The translations under genes were made by a program, and so were the position numbers. Below are positions 23,283 to 31,853 of a stretch of DNA of 48,982 bases, one piece after another. Position 1 is the first letter of the stretch. The number at the start of each line of letters is the position of its first letter. The stretch covers positions 1-48,982 of the forward strand of contig JALFJR010000085.1 of the NCBI GenBank assembly GCA_022775005.1. The letters are read 5' to 3'. The notes under the pieces are model-generated. The model was not told the DNA's origin and did not search any database. It worked only from the letters and a program-made list of their open reading frames with translations. This DNA is from Parabacteroides sp. GTDB lineage: Bacteria > Bacteroidota > Bacteroidia > Bacteroidales > Tannerellaceae.

Positions 23283-24311
23283 ATGAAAAAGAAAACGATA
23301 TTACCGGCAGAGTGGTATCCGCAGAGTGCGATCCAGCTGACTTGGCCGCACGAGGAGACCGATTGGGCTCCTATTTTAGACGAGGTGATCCCCTGTTTCG
23401 TGGCGATCGCCAAGGAGGTGATTAAACATGAGCTGTTGCTGATCGTCTGCCCGGACGAGCAGCAGGTGAGAGCGCAGTTGGGCGAGGTGGATGATACCCG
23501 GATCCGCTTTCGGGAGATAGAGACGAACGACACGTGGGCACGCGATCACGGTGGCATCTCGATCTTCGAGGAGGGCAAGCCGATGCTTTATGATTTCGTC
23601 TTCAACGGATGGGGTATGAAGTTTGCCGCTAACCTCGACAATCTGATCACCCGTCGGCTTTGCCAGATGCACACCTTCGCTGAGGAGGTGGTTCCCGTGA
23701 ATATGCAACCTTTCGTGTTGGAAGGGGGCAGTATCGAGTCGGACGGACAAGGTACTTTGATGACTACCGTGGAGTGCTTGGCGTCGGTCAATCGCAATGA
23801 ATATTTGGATCAGGAGGCGTTGGAGCATTACCTGAAAGGTATTTTTGGGTTGGATCGCATTCTTTGGATCGAGAGCGGTTATTTGGCTGGCGACGATACC
23901 GACAGCCATGTCGATACCTTGGCTCGTTTCTGTGATGCGCAGACCATCGCCTACGTGCGTTGTACGGATGAGGAGGATGAGCATTACGCCGAGTTGCAGC
24001 AGATGGAGCAGCAGATCCGCTCCTTCACGCAGGCGGATGGATCGCCCTATCGGTTGATCGCTTTGCCGATGGCCGACAAAGTGGAGTGGGAGGGCGAGCG
24101 TTTGCCCGCTACCTACGCCAATTTCTTGATCCTGAATGGGGCCGTCTTGCTGCCCTTCTATGATTCACCCAAGGATGAGGTGGCTCGTGCAGCCTTACAA
24201 GAGGCTTTCCCTGATCGGGAAGTGGTGGGCATCAACTGCTTGCCGTTGATCAAACAACATGGTTCGTTGCATTGCGTGACCATGCAATACCCTGAAGGTT
24301 TTATTCTTTAA
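23283..24311 (+). CDS. aguA: Agmatine deiminase
   Basis: A 342-residue enzyme of the guanidino-group-modifying superfamily that converts agmatine to N-carbamoylputrescine and ammonia. The ATG at 23283 is preferred to a TTG two codons earlier. Catalytic and binding segments are intact: NDTWARDHGG, VFNGWGMKF, LEGGSIESDG, AGDDTDSHVDTLAR with the catalytic His/Asp, and HGSLHCVTMQYP with the nucleophilic Cys close to the C-terminus. It precedes aguB by 13 bp. Together they give putrescine from agmatine. Confidence 0.97.
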   Translation: MKKKTILPAEWYPQSAIQLTWPHEETDWAPILDEVIPCFVAIAKEVIKHELLLIVCPDEQQVRAQLGEVDDTRIRFREIETNDTWARDHGGISIFEEGKPMLYDFVFNGWGMKFAANLDNLITRRLCQMHTFAEEVVPVNMQPFVLEGGSIESDGQGTLMTTVECLASVNRNEYLDQEALEHYLKGIFGLDRILWIESGYLAGDDTDSHVDTLARFCDAQTIAYVRCTDEEDEHYAELQQMEQQIRSFTQADGSPYRLIALPMADKVEWEGERLPATYANFLILNGAVLLPFYDSPKDEVARAALQEAFPDREVVGINCLPLIKQHGSLHCVTMQYPEGFIL

Positions 24312-24324
24312 TCGCAAAAGAGAG

Positions 24325-25203
24325 ATGAAAGTAGGATTAGTACAACAAGCCAATACAGCCGATCGATCGGCTAATATCGAGAAGTTGCAACGTCATATCT
24401 GTCAGGCCGCTGCCGAAGGGGCGGAGTTGGTGGTGTTGCAAGAGTTGCATAACGGACTTTATTTCTGTCAGACGGAAGATACGAATCTGTTTGATCAGGC
24501 GGAGCCGATTCCCGGTCCTTCGACCGAATTGTTCGGAGCGTTAGCGAAAGAGTTAGGTATCGTTTTGGTGCTCTCCCTTTTTGAGCGTCGGGCTCCGGGC
24601 TTGTATCACAACACTGCGGTCGTGTTGGAGCGGGATGGCTCCATCGCAGGTAAATACCGCAAGATGCACATCCCCGATGACCCCGCCTATTACGAGAAGT
24701 TCTATTTCACACCGGGCGATTTAGGCTTTGAGCCAATTGACACCTCCGTAGGTCGTCTGGGCGTGTTAGTATGCTGGGATCAATGGTATCCGGAGGCAGC
24801 TCGTTTGATGGCCATGCGAGGTGCGGAGATGCTGATCTATCCCACGGCCATTGGCTGGGAAAGCAGCGATACGGAGGAGGAGAAAGCACGTCAGTTAGGC
24901 GCTTGGGTGACGGTGCAGCGAGGCCATGCGGTGGCCAATGGTCTGCCGGTGATCAGCGTGAACCGTACGGGACATGAGCCGGATCCTTCGGGTCAAACCA
25001 ACGGTATTCAGTTTTGGGGAAATAGTTTCGTAGCCGGTCCGCAAGGCGAGCTGATCACGACGTTGCCCAATGACGAGGAGACTGTTCGAGTGGTCGAGGT
25101 AGATAAGCTGCGCAGCGAGCAGGTACGTCGCTGGTGGCCCTTCTTCCGCGATCGTCGGATAGATGCCTTTGAGGGGCTGACTCAACGTTTCTTGGTGAAG
25201 TAA
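24325..25203 (+). CDS. aguB: N-carbamoylputrescine amidase
   Basis: A 292-residue nitrilase-superfamily amidase that hydrolyses N-carbamoylputrescine to putrescine. The Glu-Lys-Cys triad is visible as VVLQELHNGLYF, GKYRKMHIPDD and GVLVCWDQWYPEAARL. The length is normal for AguB. It completes the two-step agmatine route with aguA directly upstream. Its stop codon lies 5 bp from that of the convergent recQ gene, leaving no room for a separate terminator. Confidence 0.97.
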   Translation: MKVGLVQQANTADRSANIEKLQRHICQAAAEGAELVVLQELHNGLYFCQTEDTNLFDQAEPIPGPSTELFGALAKELGIVLVLSLFERRAPGLYHNTAVVLERDGSIAGKYRKMHIPDDPAYYEKFYFTPGDLGFEPIDTSVGRLGVLVCWDQWYPEAARLMAMRGAEMLIYPTAIGWESSDTEEEKARQLGAWVTVQRGHAVANGLPVISVNRTGHEPDPSGQTNGIQFWGNSFVAGPQGELITTLPNDEETVRVVEVDKLRSEQVRRWWPFFRDRRIDAFEGLTQRFLVK

Positions 25204-25208
25204 GGATA

Positions 25209-26924
25209 CTACGTTCCCTTTCTTTCGTTCAGGCAATTGTCGCAGCAATGGCAGGGGGAGGAGGGAATTCCGAAGTAGTGGCTGATGAATGCTTGGCGGC
25301 ATTCCGTTGTCTCTAAGTAGGCGACAACTTGTTCGATGCGCGACCGGAAAGCCGCCAGACGTACGTCATAGGCTGAAGGGGTAATGCGAATACGTGAGGA
25401 GGGTGTACGCACTTGCAGGAAAGTGATGCGAGGCTCTTTCCGGGCAGGCACATAGAAAAAGCCAACGTTGCGCAAGTAGCTCAACAGCCGTGCTACTAAT
25501 TCAGGCTGTAATCCTGTACGTTTAGCCAAGAGATCAACCTGCACGAAGCAGCCGTCCGAGAAGAGGCCGGCATAGAGGCGTAGCACCTCCTCTGCTACTC
25601 GTGCCGCAGGTGAGTCGCTGCTTAGAAAATCATTCAGTGTCCAGCGAGGGGCATCGTATCGTAAGTAGGGCTGCGTGTTGGGATAGGGCTCGAACTTGAT
25701 GTAGCCGGATAGGGAGAGAATCTCTAAGGAGGTACGCAATCGACCTTTATCGAGGTGCCAATCCCGCAAGAAGGTCGGTTCATCCAAATAGACAGATACT
25801 CCTTGCCCATCTCCCTCCGCCAGCTGAAAACGGTTGCAGAGCGATTCATAGACCCTACAGATGTATTCGATGGAGGGGAAGGCATTGGCAGGTCTGCGTT
25901 TGATCTGGCTGATCTCCTGTGGCTCTAAGAGAGCGACAGCATACGCCCTTTTCCCGTCTCGTCCGGCACGACCAGCCTCTTGGTAATAGGCTTCTAACGA
26001 GTCGGGGAAATCGGTATGGATCACGATGCGCACATCTCCTTTGTCAATACCCATCCCAAATGCGTTGGTTGCGACTAACACACGTGTTAGCCCCTTTTGC
26101 CATTGCTGTTGCCGCTCATTTTTGAGCTGCGCATCCAATCCGGCATGGTAGTAATCGGTTGTGATACCTGCTGCACGCAGTTTCTTCGCATAGCTTTCAA
26201 CGCCTTGTCGCGTACGGCAGTAGATAATCGCCGACCCAGGAACGGCTTGGAGAATATGGCAGATCTCAGCCAATTTGTTGTCGGTCTTGCGCACGACAAA
26301 GGTCAGGTTGGGACGTTCGAAAGCCGCATGAAACACTTGGTAGCCTTTGCGGAAATGCAATTGCTCACAAATGTCAGCTACGACAGCGGCAGTGGCTGAG
26401 GCTGTGACAGCAATCACTGGTACTTCGGGTATCACATCGCGGATGTCGGCAATCAGGCGGTAGTCTCTCCGGAAATCGTTTCCCCATTGCGAGATGCAAT
26501 GGGCCTCATCCACGACCAAAAGATTTACTTTGTGTTTCAGTGCGGTCAGTTTGCTCTGGAACAGGTCCGACGAGATGCGTTCGGGAGAGATATAGAGAAA
26601 CTTATAGTCTCCTAATATGCAGTTTTCTAATTGCTGCAAGATCTCAGAGCGAGACATCTCTGAGCTGATAAGGGCGGCCCGTATGCCTCGTCGCAGCAGG
26701 TGGCTGACCTGATCTTTCATTAAGGCAACGAGCGGACTGATGACCAAGCCGATGCCCGGTCGTGCCAATGCGGGCACTTGGAAGGTGATTGATTTTCCTC
26801 CTCCAGTGGGCATTAAGGCTAAGGTGTCTGTTCCGGAGAGGACACTGCGTATAACCTCCTCCTGCCCGGGACGAAATCCCTCATAGCCCCAATAACGTTT
26901 GAGTATCTCAACCGGGCTGTCCAA
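25209..26924 (-). CDS. recQ: RecQ-family ATP-dependent DNA helicase (short form)
   Basis: A 571-residue 3'-5' DNA helicase. Motifs are intact: FRPGQEEVIRS (motif 0), MPTGGGKSITFQVPAL (motif I), VDEAHCISQWGNDFRRDY (motif II and the RecQ aromatic loop), TASAT (motif III) and YYQEAGRAGRDGKRA (motif VI). The usual mid-protein zinc cluster is replaced by a cysteine cluster at the very C-terminus (CHCCDNCLNERKG), and no HRDC domain is present. It is therefore a short RecQ paralogue rather than the full-length form. The gene follows queE by 5 bp in an operon with queD, probably co-transcription without a functional link. Confidence 0.9.
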   Translation of the reverse strand: MDSPVEILKRYWGYEGFRPGQEEVIRSVLSGTDTLALMPTGGGKSITFQVPALARPGIGLVISPLVALMKDQVSHLLRRGIRAALISSEMSRSEILQQLENCILGDYKFLYISPERISSDLFQSKLTALKHKVNLLVVDEAHCISQWGNDFRRDYRLIADIRDVIPEVPVIAVTASATAAVVADICEQLHFRKGYQVFHAAFERPNLTFVVRKTDNKLAEICHILQAVPGSAIIYCRTRQGVESYAKKLRAAGITTDYYHAGLDAQLKNERQQQWQKGLTRVLVATNAFGMGIDKGDVRIVIHTDFPDSLEAYYQEAGRAGRDGKRAYAVALLEPQEISQIKRRPANAFPSIEYICRVYESLCNRFQLAEGDGQGVSVYLDEPTFLRDWHLDKGRLRTSLEILSLSGYIKFEPYPNTQPYLRYDAPRWTLNDFLSSDSPAARVAEEVLRLYAGLFSDGCFVQVDLLAKRTGLQPELVARLLSYLRNVGFFYVPARKEPRITFLQVRTPSSRIRITPSAYDVRLAAFRSRIEQVVAYLETTECRQAFISHYFGIPSSPCHCCDNCLNERKGT

Positions 26925-26929
26925 CCTGC

Positions 26930-27475
26930 TTAAGGAATATGGATGAATTTATGGGTTTGCAAGCTGAGCCGCCACTCGGGATGCGAAAGGATGTATTGAA
27001 CCACTTCATCGGTGTTCTGCCCAGAGCAGGGTTGCAAAAAGTGGTGTTGGGCAGGGAGTGCCGCATAGTCGGCAAGCGATTGCCCGATGTAAACTACTTT
27101 CACCTCGTCGATGTGTGTCAAGACAACCGGGGCTCCCTTTTTGGGTGAGCAGGTCACCCAGTCGATGCCTGTTGGCAGGGGATGCGTGCCATTGGTCTCG
27201 ATGCAGACATATTTCCCGGCCTGATGCAAGCGTTCAATGAGCGTTTCGTCAATCCAGAGCGAAGGCTCTCCACCGGTGAGGATCACCATGCGACAAGGAT
27301 AAGCGGAGACAGCATCGATGAGTTGCTCATCACTCATCAACGTGCCCTCCTCATGGTGCGTATCACAGAAGGAACAGCGCAAGTTGCAGCCGGAAAAGCG
27401 GATGAATACGGCCGGCGTCCCGGTGTGGAACCCCTCACCTTGCAGGCTATAGAAAATCTCGTTAATCTTTCTCAT
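26930..27475 (-). CDS. queE: 7-carboxy-7-deazaguanine synthase
   Basis: A 181-residue radical SAM enzyme that makes CDG from carboxytetrahydropterin in queuosine synthesis. The start MRKINEIFYSLQGEGFHTG matches the family and overlaps the end of queD by 14 bp; a longer frame adds 21 atypical residues. The iron-sulfur motif is CNLRCSFCDTHHEEG (C-x3-C-x2-C when the GCNLRCSFC window is read), followed by LTGGEPSL for SAM binding. The short length is normal for the compact QueE branch. Confidence 0.95.
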   Translation of the reverse strand: MRKINEIFYSLQGEGFHTGTPAVFIRFSGCNLRCSFCDTHHEEGTLMSDEQLIDAVSAYPCRMVILTGGEPSLWIDETLIERLHQAGKYVCIETNGTHPLPTGIDWVTCSPKKGAPVVLTHIDEVKVVYIGQSLADYAALPAQHHFLQPCSGQNTDEVVQYILSHPEWRLSLQTHKFIHIP

Positions 27476-27794
27476 AGATAGCCGTGTTGCCTTCAGACTC
27501 TTGGACTTCCACCTTAAAACAGCAGGGTATTTGCTCACAGACCCAACGGGCGATATTCTCTGCTGTCGGGTTGAAAGGCAACACCTCGTTCAGGACTTGA
27601 TGATCTAATTTAGATTTGACCGCTTGTTTGACATGGCTGAAATCAACGACCATTCCCTCTGCGTTCAACTCCTTCGAACGGCAATAGACGGTGATCACCC
27701 AATTATGTCCATGCAGCTGTTCACATTTGCTGCGGTAGGAGAGGCAAAGCCGGTGTGCGGCTGAAATCTCCATTCGTTTGATGACGGTGTACAT
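27462..27794 (-). CDS. queD: 6-carboxy-5,6,7,8-tetrahydropterin synthase
   Basis: A 110-residue enzyme of the PTPS/QueD family that converts dihydroneopterin triphosphate to carboxytetrahydropterin for queuosine. The start MYTVIKRMEISAAHRL is used because upstream codons contain the promoter. Zinc-binding histidines are in SAAHRL and CEQLHGHNW. The catalytic Cys lies ahead of that loop and the C-terminal substrate-binding Glu is in VQESEGNTAIYE. It is the first gene of the queD-queE-recQ transcript. Confidence 0.96.
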   Translation of the reverse strand: MYTVIKRMEISAAHRLCLSYRSKCEQLHGHNWVITVYCRSKELNAEGMVVDFSHVKQAVKSKLDHQVLNEVLPFNPTAENIARWVCEQIPCCFKVEVQESEGNTAIYEKD

Positions 27795-27824
27795 GCTTTT
27801 TCCCTTATTACGCTTACAATGACG

Positions 27825-27832
27825 CGAAGATA
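27825..27832 (-). promoter_or_regulatory. -7 element of the queD operon
   Basis: Minus-strand TATCTTCG, one base off TAnnTTTG, 30 bp upstream of queD. Confidence 0.45.
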
Positions 27833-27841
27833 TTAAAAAAA

Positions 27842-27849
27842 TAGCTTTG
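27842..27849 (+). promoter_or_regulatory. -7 element of the GH51 gene
   Basis: TAGCTTTG is an exact -7 match. Transcription from about 27,856 would favour translation from the ATG at 27,893 rather than the one at 27,860. Confidence 0.5.
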
Positions 27850-27892
27850 CGGCTGAGTAATGTCATTTTTGATTAAGTTCGCGCTGAAAATA

Positions 27893-30412
27893 ATGAGTAG
27901 AATTGCAAAGGTGAGCATACAACTAACAAATACGAGCATAAAGGCGCTTTGGCGCTGTGTAGTCTGGGGAATACTGTGCTGTGTGGGAATAGGCTGTCAA
28001 TCAGAGTTGCCGATGAGTTCGTCGATTACCGTGCGGAATGATCGGCAAGAGGTGATTGTAAACCAGGAACTTTATGGCCTGACCTTGGAGGAAATCAATC
28101 ATGGCATTGACGGCGGACTCTATGCCGAATTGATTCAGAATCGCAGTTTTGAGGATGGCATGCCTCCCTTAAACTGTCCTTATGACGCTGTGCGCAATGT
28201 GTTGATCACCCCCAATGGCTGGGCTATTCCGTTTCTTCGGAGTGATTCATTGCCCGGTTGGAGGCGACTGAATCCAGCGGTGACGCAGCTTTACCCAGAC
28301 GTTCGGGAATTGATCAATGAGCGGAATCGCCGTTCACTTTTGGTGGCGGTGTCGGCTTCCGGAGAAAGTGGCCGGGGTGGCTTGGTGGCTGAGGGTTACC
28401 GAGGGATTCCGCTGCGGAAGGGGCAACGCTATCACTGCTCTTTTTTCGCCAAGGGAACAAGCCTGGTGCCGAAGACTGTGCGTGTGGGTTTGGAGGATGC
28501 TGAGGCATCGGAGCCTTTGAGCGAGGTGTATGAGGTAGCCCCAATCCCGGAATGGCGCCGTTATGAGCATACGTTCATCGCGACGGCTGACGTGCCTGAT
28601 GCGGTCTTGACCCTGACTTCCGACACGACAAATCTTTTTTGGGTGGATATGGTCTCTCTTTTTCCCGAGGCTACTTGGCAGGGTAGGAAAAATGGTTTGC
28701 GGCCAGACTTAGTGGCATTGATCGACTCGTTGGCTCCCCGATTTATTCGCTTTCCCGGCGGTAGTTTCGTGGAGGGTTATACAGCGGGAACTTTTCCTAC
28801 TTGGCGAGAGACAGTGGGCGATGTAGCCCATCGGAAAAGTTTCTGGAACGTTTGGGCGTATGGAACGACCAATGGCATGGGCTACCATGAGTATTTGCAG
28901 CTCTGCGAGGATATAGGAGCGGAGCCGATCTATGTGATAAACAGTGGTGTGACGAGCCAAAGTCGTCGTCCTCGTTATGAGGATATTACGGCAATGGACA
29001 AGTTGGTAGATGAGGCATTGGCTGCTATCGCCTATGCCAATGCGCCAGCTGACTCGGCGATGGGTGCTCTTCGGGCAGAACATGGACATCCGGCTCCTTT
29101 CGACTTGAAATATGTGGAGATAGGAAGCGAGAATTATGGATCGGAATATAAGCGTCGATTCAGCCTGTTTGAGGAGGCGATCAAGGCTGCTTATCCTGAG
29201 ATTACGGTGATCAGTAGTGCCGTGGTGAGCGATCGTCCCAATCGTTTAGCGTGGGTGGATGGTCATTTGTATGCGAATGAGCGTTTTTTCCTCTCCAATA
29301 CGTTACGGTTTGACAGCAAGTCTTATCCTCGTAAGCAGGCTCCCGCTTTTGTAGGGGAGATGGGTACCACGGAGCGGGAAGTGGCTGCCACGCTACGGGC
29401 GGCAATCGCTGAGGCCTGCTTCTTGGTCGGGGTGGAGAACAATCCGGAGCGAGTGCGTCGATTGGCCTATGCGCCTGTGTTGGGCAATGCAGGGTTCACG
29501 CTGCAACGGGAGCCTTTGATCCGTTTTTTCAGGGATAGTGTTGTGTGCTCGCCATCCTATTACGTGTGGCGGCTATTTGCTACCCATCGGGGAGACCGTC
29601 TGCTGCGTAGTGAGGTAGAAACCTATCAACGGTCGGGTGTGCGACAGGGAAGGCCGGGACTTTTTCTGTTTGATAATAGTTTTGAATTCGCTGAGGTACA
29701 GGTCGATGGACAGCCGGTGAGTCAATTGGATGTACTGAATGGTGGATGGCACTTGCCGGCGATGGGGCAGCCAGTGGCTGAAGCCAACCGCTGGAATCGC
29801 CTGTTGGTGGGCGACAGTAGCGTTTTCCAGGCGGAGTTCTCACTCAAGCTACGTCGTACAAAGGGAAGTGGCACGGTGCAGATACGCCTCTGTGACAATG
29901 GCCGGATAGGAGATGAGGCCGATTACATTTGCTTGGCCTTGGGGGGGGCACAGCCGGAGTTTTATCATCAGTCGGGCAGTGTGAAGCAGTCGTTGGGCGA
30001 TGTGGTTTCTTTGCCCTTCGAGAGCAATCGTTGGTATGTGGTACGTTTGACTTACGACTCGAATCGGATTGCCTGCTATGTGGATGACCAATTGTTGCAG
30101 GAGGTTGAGTGGCCGATGATCCCGGCCTTGGCCTGTGTGGCGACGGTGGATGAGGCTCATCACCAGCTCCTGCTGAAGGTGGTCAATACCACGTGGCACG
30201 AGGAGCGTACCGCCTTACATTTTGAAGGTTTAACCGTGTCTGGTGAGGGAGAGGTGATTCAGATCAAAGGTGACCCTGACGCACGCAATAGCTTTGCTGC
30301 GCCCTTTGTGGTGGAACCTCGTCACGGATCATTCACTTTCCCCATGGGAGGTGATCCCTATTACGTTTTTCCACCCAACTCTGTTACCCTGTTGAAGCTT
30401 CCGTTGGAGTAG
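27893..30412 (+). CDS. GH51 alpha-L-arabinofuranosidase lipoprotein
   Basis: An 839-residue exported glycoside hydrolase that removes terminal arabinofuranosyl groups from plant polysaccharides. The start MSRIAKVSIQ gives a signal peptide with lipobox CVGIGC; an upstream ATG at 27,860 would lie only a few bases from the transcription start. The enzyme opens LYGLTLEEINHGIDGGLYAE and continues through a carbohydrate-binding-like insert (about residues 110-240) and the barrel (APRFIRFPGGSFVEGY). The likely acid/base Glu is in VEIGSENYG (codon at 29,129) and the nucleophile Glu in AFVGEMGTTER (codon at 29,357). The C-terminal 200 residues resemble a LamG/concanavalin domain. It is a monocistronic gene outside any visible SusCD locus. 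Confidence 0.93.
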   Translation: MSRIAKVSIQLTNTSIKALWRCVVWGILCCVGIGCQSELPMSSSITVRNDRQEVIVNQELYGLTLEEINHGIDGGLYAELIQNRSFEDGMPPLNCPYDAVRNVLITPNGWAIPFLRSDSLPGWRRLNPAVTQLYPDVRELINERNRRSLLVAVSASGESGRGGLVAEGYRGIPLRKGQRYHCSFFAKGTSLVPKTVRVGLEDAEASEPLSEVYEVAPIPEWRRYEHTFIATADVPDAVLTLTSDTTNLFWVDMVSLFPEATWQGRKNGLRPDLVALIDSLAPRFIRFPGGSFVEGYTAGTFPTWRETVGDVAHRKSFWNVWAYGTTNGMGYHEYLQLCEDIGAEPIYVINSGVTSQSRRPRYEDITAMDKLVDEALAAIAYANAPADSAMGALRAEHGHPAPFDLKYVEIGSENYGSEYKRRFSLFEEAIKAAYPEITVISSAVVSDRPNRLAWVDGHLYANERFFLSNTLRFDSKSYPRKQAPAFVGEMGTTEREVAATLRAAIAEACFLVGVENNPERVRRLAYAPVLGNAGFTLQREPLIRFFRDSVVCSPSYYVWRLFATHRGDRLLRSEVETYQRSGVRQGRPGLFLFDNSFEFAEVQVDGQPVSQLDVLNGGWHLPAMGQPVAEANRWNRLLVGDSSVFQAEFSLKLRRTKGSGTVQIRLCDNGRIGDEADYICLALGGAQPEFYHQSGSVKQSLGDVVSLPFESNRWYVVRLTYDSNRIACYVDDQLLQEVEWPMIPALACVATVDEAHHQLLLKVVNTTWHEERTALHFEGLTVSGEGEVIQIKGDPDARNSFAAPFVVEPRHGSFTFPMGGDPYYVFPPNSVTLLKLPLE

Positions 30413-30586
30413 GGAGAGCTGCGGTTAGACATTACCAATGAATCAAGTTTCCTGATAGACTTGATTTTCTGGTCGCTTGCGGCTGTCTGTGTGGCGTTCG
30501 CTTCTACCTATCGTACCCGTCTGCGCCTCCGTAAGGAGCATCTGTTGTATGCCTGTGGAGTCGGTTGTTTCAGCACGCTGTTATGA
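30413..30586 (+). other. Possible short membrane-protein frame without an ATG start
   Basis: Directly after the GH51 stop and in the same frame, 57 codons remain open to the TGA at 30,584. They encode DLIFWSLAAVCVAFAS, which looks like a membrane helix, then a basic segment TRLRLRKEH and a second short hydrophobic stretch. There is no ATG in frame; TTG at 30,461 is the best candidate start. The stop is 15 nt upstream of the FHA gene, as in an operon. It could be a small gene with a rare start or a decayed one. Confidence 0.4.
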
Positions 30587-30601
30587 TGTGAGTGGGGCGA
30601 T

Positions 30602-31018
30602 ATGGAAAATGTGTCGCAATTGGTGCTGATGGTGCTGCCTTACTTAGTATTTGCGGGAGGTATCTCCTTGAGCATCGCTAAGGTGATGCCCTGTCGAGAG
30701 CATTATTTCCTGCATGTGTCTGGAGCCATCAAGGAGATGGATATTGCGCTCTACAAATGGTTGCGAAGCTCTCCTCATGCGGTAGTCACCATAGGAAAAT
30801 CGGTGAGCTGTTCCTTGCAGATCAGTTGGGATCTGCAGAGCGACATCTCTCCGGTGCAGGCTGAGATTCGTTTGGTGGGAGGGGTTCCTGCCCTGTTTGC
30901 GCTGGATGGACCGGTCTATCGGCAAGGCCAATCCTTAAGACCGCATAAGGCTTATCGGCTTCATCACGGCGACCTCTTCCAGATTGGCCAGACCCAATTC
31001 CGCTTCTTGGAATCTTAA
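30602..31018 (+). CDS. Membrane-anchored FHA-domain protein
   Basis: A 138-residue protein with an N-terminal transmembrane helix (VLMVLPYLVFAGGISLSI, about residues 7-24) and a C-terminal forkhead-associated domain. FHA features are VVTIGKSVSCSLQIS (the phosphate-binding loop region), ISPVQAEIRL in place of the usual SRxHxxI, and LHHGDLFQIGQTQFRF at the end. FHA domains bind phosphothreonine, but the substitution of the conserved Ser-Arg-His positions here may weaken that. The gene overlaps the 3' end of the convergent bactofilin gene by 4 bp. Confidence 0.75.
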   Translation: MENVSQLVLMVLPYLVFAGGISLSIAKVMPCREHYFLHVSGAIKEMDIALYKWLRSSPHAVVTIGKSVSCSLQISWDLQSDISPVQAEIRLVGGVPALFALDGPVYRQGQSLRPHKAYRLHHGDLFQIGQTQFRFLES

Positions 31019-31380
31019 GCTTTGACAGGATTCTCCATCCGGCAGGTGCCGTTGAGCTGCGCATTCGGCTCGATCTCTAACTGCCGGGAGGCGATGTCGC
31101 CCTTGATGGTGGCGGTGGCCTTGAGCACGAGCTTATTGTCCACCTGCACATTACCGGTGATCTGCCCTAATATCTCGGCGTTCTCTGCCGTGATATTGCC
31201 CGTGACGCAGCCTTTCGGTCCCACCACAATTTTTCCTTTACACCGGATGTCGCCCTCCACGGTGCCATCCAAACGGAAATCTGTCTCTGTGATAATGTTA
31301 CCTTTGATGATTGTTCCGGCGGCTAAGGCGTTGTGAAGACCTCCGGAGCTGTGTTCCTCTTTTTGCTTTATTCCCATCAT
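31015..31380 (-). CDS. Bactofilin (polymer-forming cytoskeletal protein)
   Basis: A 121-residue bactofilin. The start MMGIKQKEEHSS is chosen because the promoter lies just upstream (31405-31412) and the longer frame is atypical. From about residue 24 the sequence forms the right-handed beta-helix typical of the family, with hydrophobic residues every six or so: GTIIKGNIITETDFRLDG, then VEGDIRCKGKIVVGPKG and GNITAENAEILGQITG. Such proteins assemble without nucleotide into filaments that position cell-wall enzymes. It converges on the FHA gene with a 4-bp overlap at the 3' ends. Confidence 0.93.
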   Translation of the reverse strand: MMGIKQKEEHSSGGLHNALAAGTIIKGNIITETDFRLDGTVEGDIRCKGKIVVGPKGCVTGNITAENAEILGQITGNVQVDNKLVLKATATIKGDIASRQLEIEPNAQLNGTCRMENPVKA

Positions 31381-31404
31381 TGTCTCGTTTAATTTTAGGT
31401 GCGG

Positions 31405-31412
31405 CAAAAATA
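31405..31412 (-). promoter_or_regulatory. -7 element of the bactofilin gene
   Basis: Minus-strand TATTTTTG, exact consensus, 24 bp upstream of the start. It lies about 44 bp from the divergent folB -7 element. Confidence 0.6.
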
Positions 31413-31455
31413 CACAAAAAGCGAGGATTTGTATGCGGCTCACCTGAACTTTATC

Positions 31456-31463
31456 TATTTTTG
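31456..31463 (+). promoter_or_regulatory. -7 element of folB
   Basis: TATTTTTG, exact consensus, 28 bp upstream of the folB ATG. Confidence 0.6.
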
Positions 31464-31491
31464 TCCCTTCAAATAAAGAGCAGATACGGCG

Positions 31492-31851
31492 ATGACAACG
31501 AAAATCGAATTGAAGGCGATGCGCTTCTACGCCTATCATGGCGTGGCTGAACAGGAGCGACAAGTAGGGAATACCTTTCTGGTGGATTTGACATTGACTG
31601 CCCCATTGCAGCGGGCTGTGGAAAGCGACAATCTTGAGGATACGATCAATTATGCGGAGGTTTATGAAACAGTACGGGAAGAGATGCGTATCCCTTCCCG
31701 TTTGTTAGAGCATGTGGCCGGACGTATCTTGAAGGCTCTACACCACCGTTTCCCAACCTTACAAGCCGCTGAGATCACCCTGTCTAAACTGAACCCTCCT
31801 TTCGGGGGCGACCTCCATAGCGCCAGCGTGATCTTGCGTGTGGACTTTTGA
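31492..31851 (+). CDS. folB: Dihydroneopterin aldolase
   Basis: A 119-residue folate enzyme that cleaves dihydroneopterin to hydroxymethyldihydropterin and glycolaldehyde. Family features are MRFYAYHGVAEQERQVGNTF with the conserved Tyr, His-Gly and Glu, DTINYAEVYETV in the substrate pocket, LLEHVAGRIL, and the C-terminal LSKLNPPFGGDLHSASVIL with the catalytic Lys. The length is standard. Its stop is 2 bp from that of the convergent deacetylase-fusion gene. Confidence 0.96.
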   Translation: MTTKIELKAMRFYAYHGVAEQERQVGNTFLVDLTLTAPLQRAVESDNLEDTINYAEVYETVREEMRIPSRLLEHVAGRILKALHHRFPTLQAAEITLSKLNPPFGGDLHSASVILRVDF

Positions 31852-31853
31852 GC

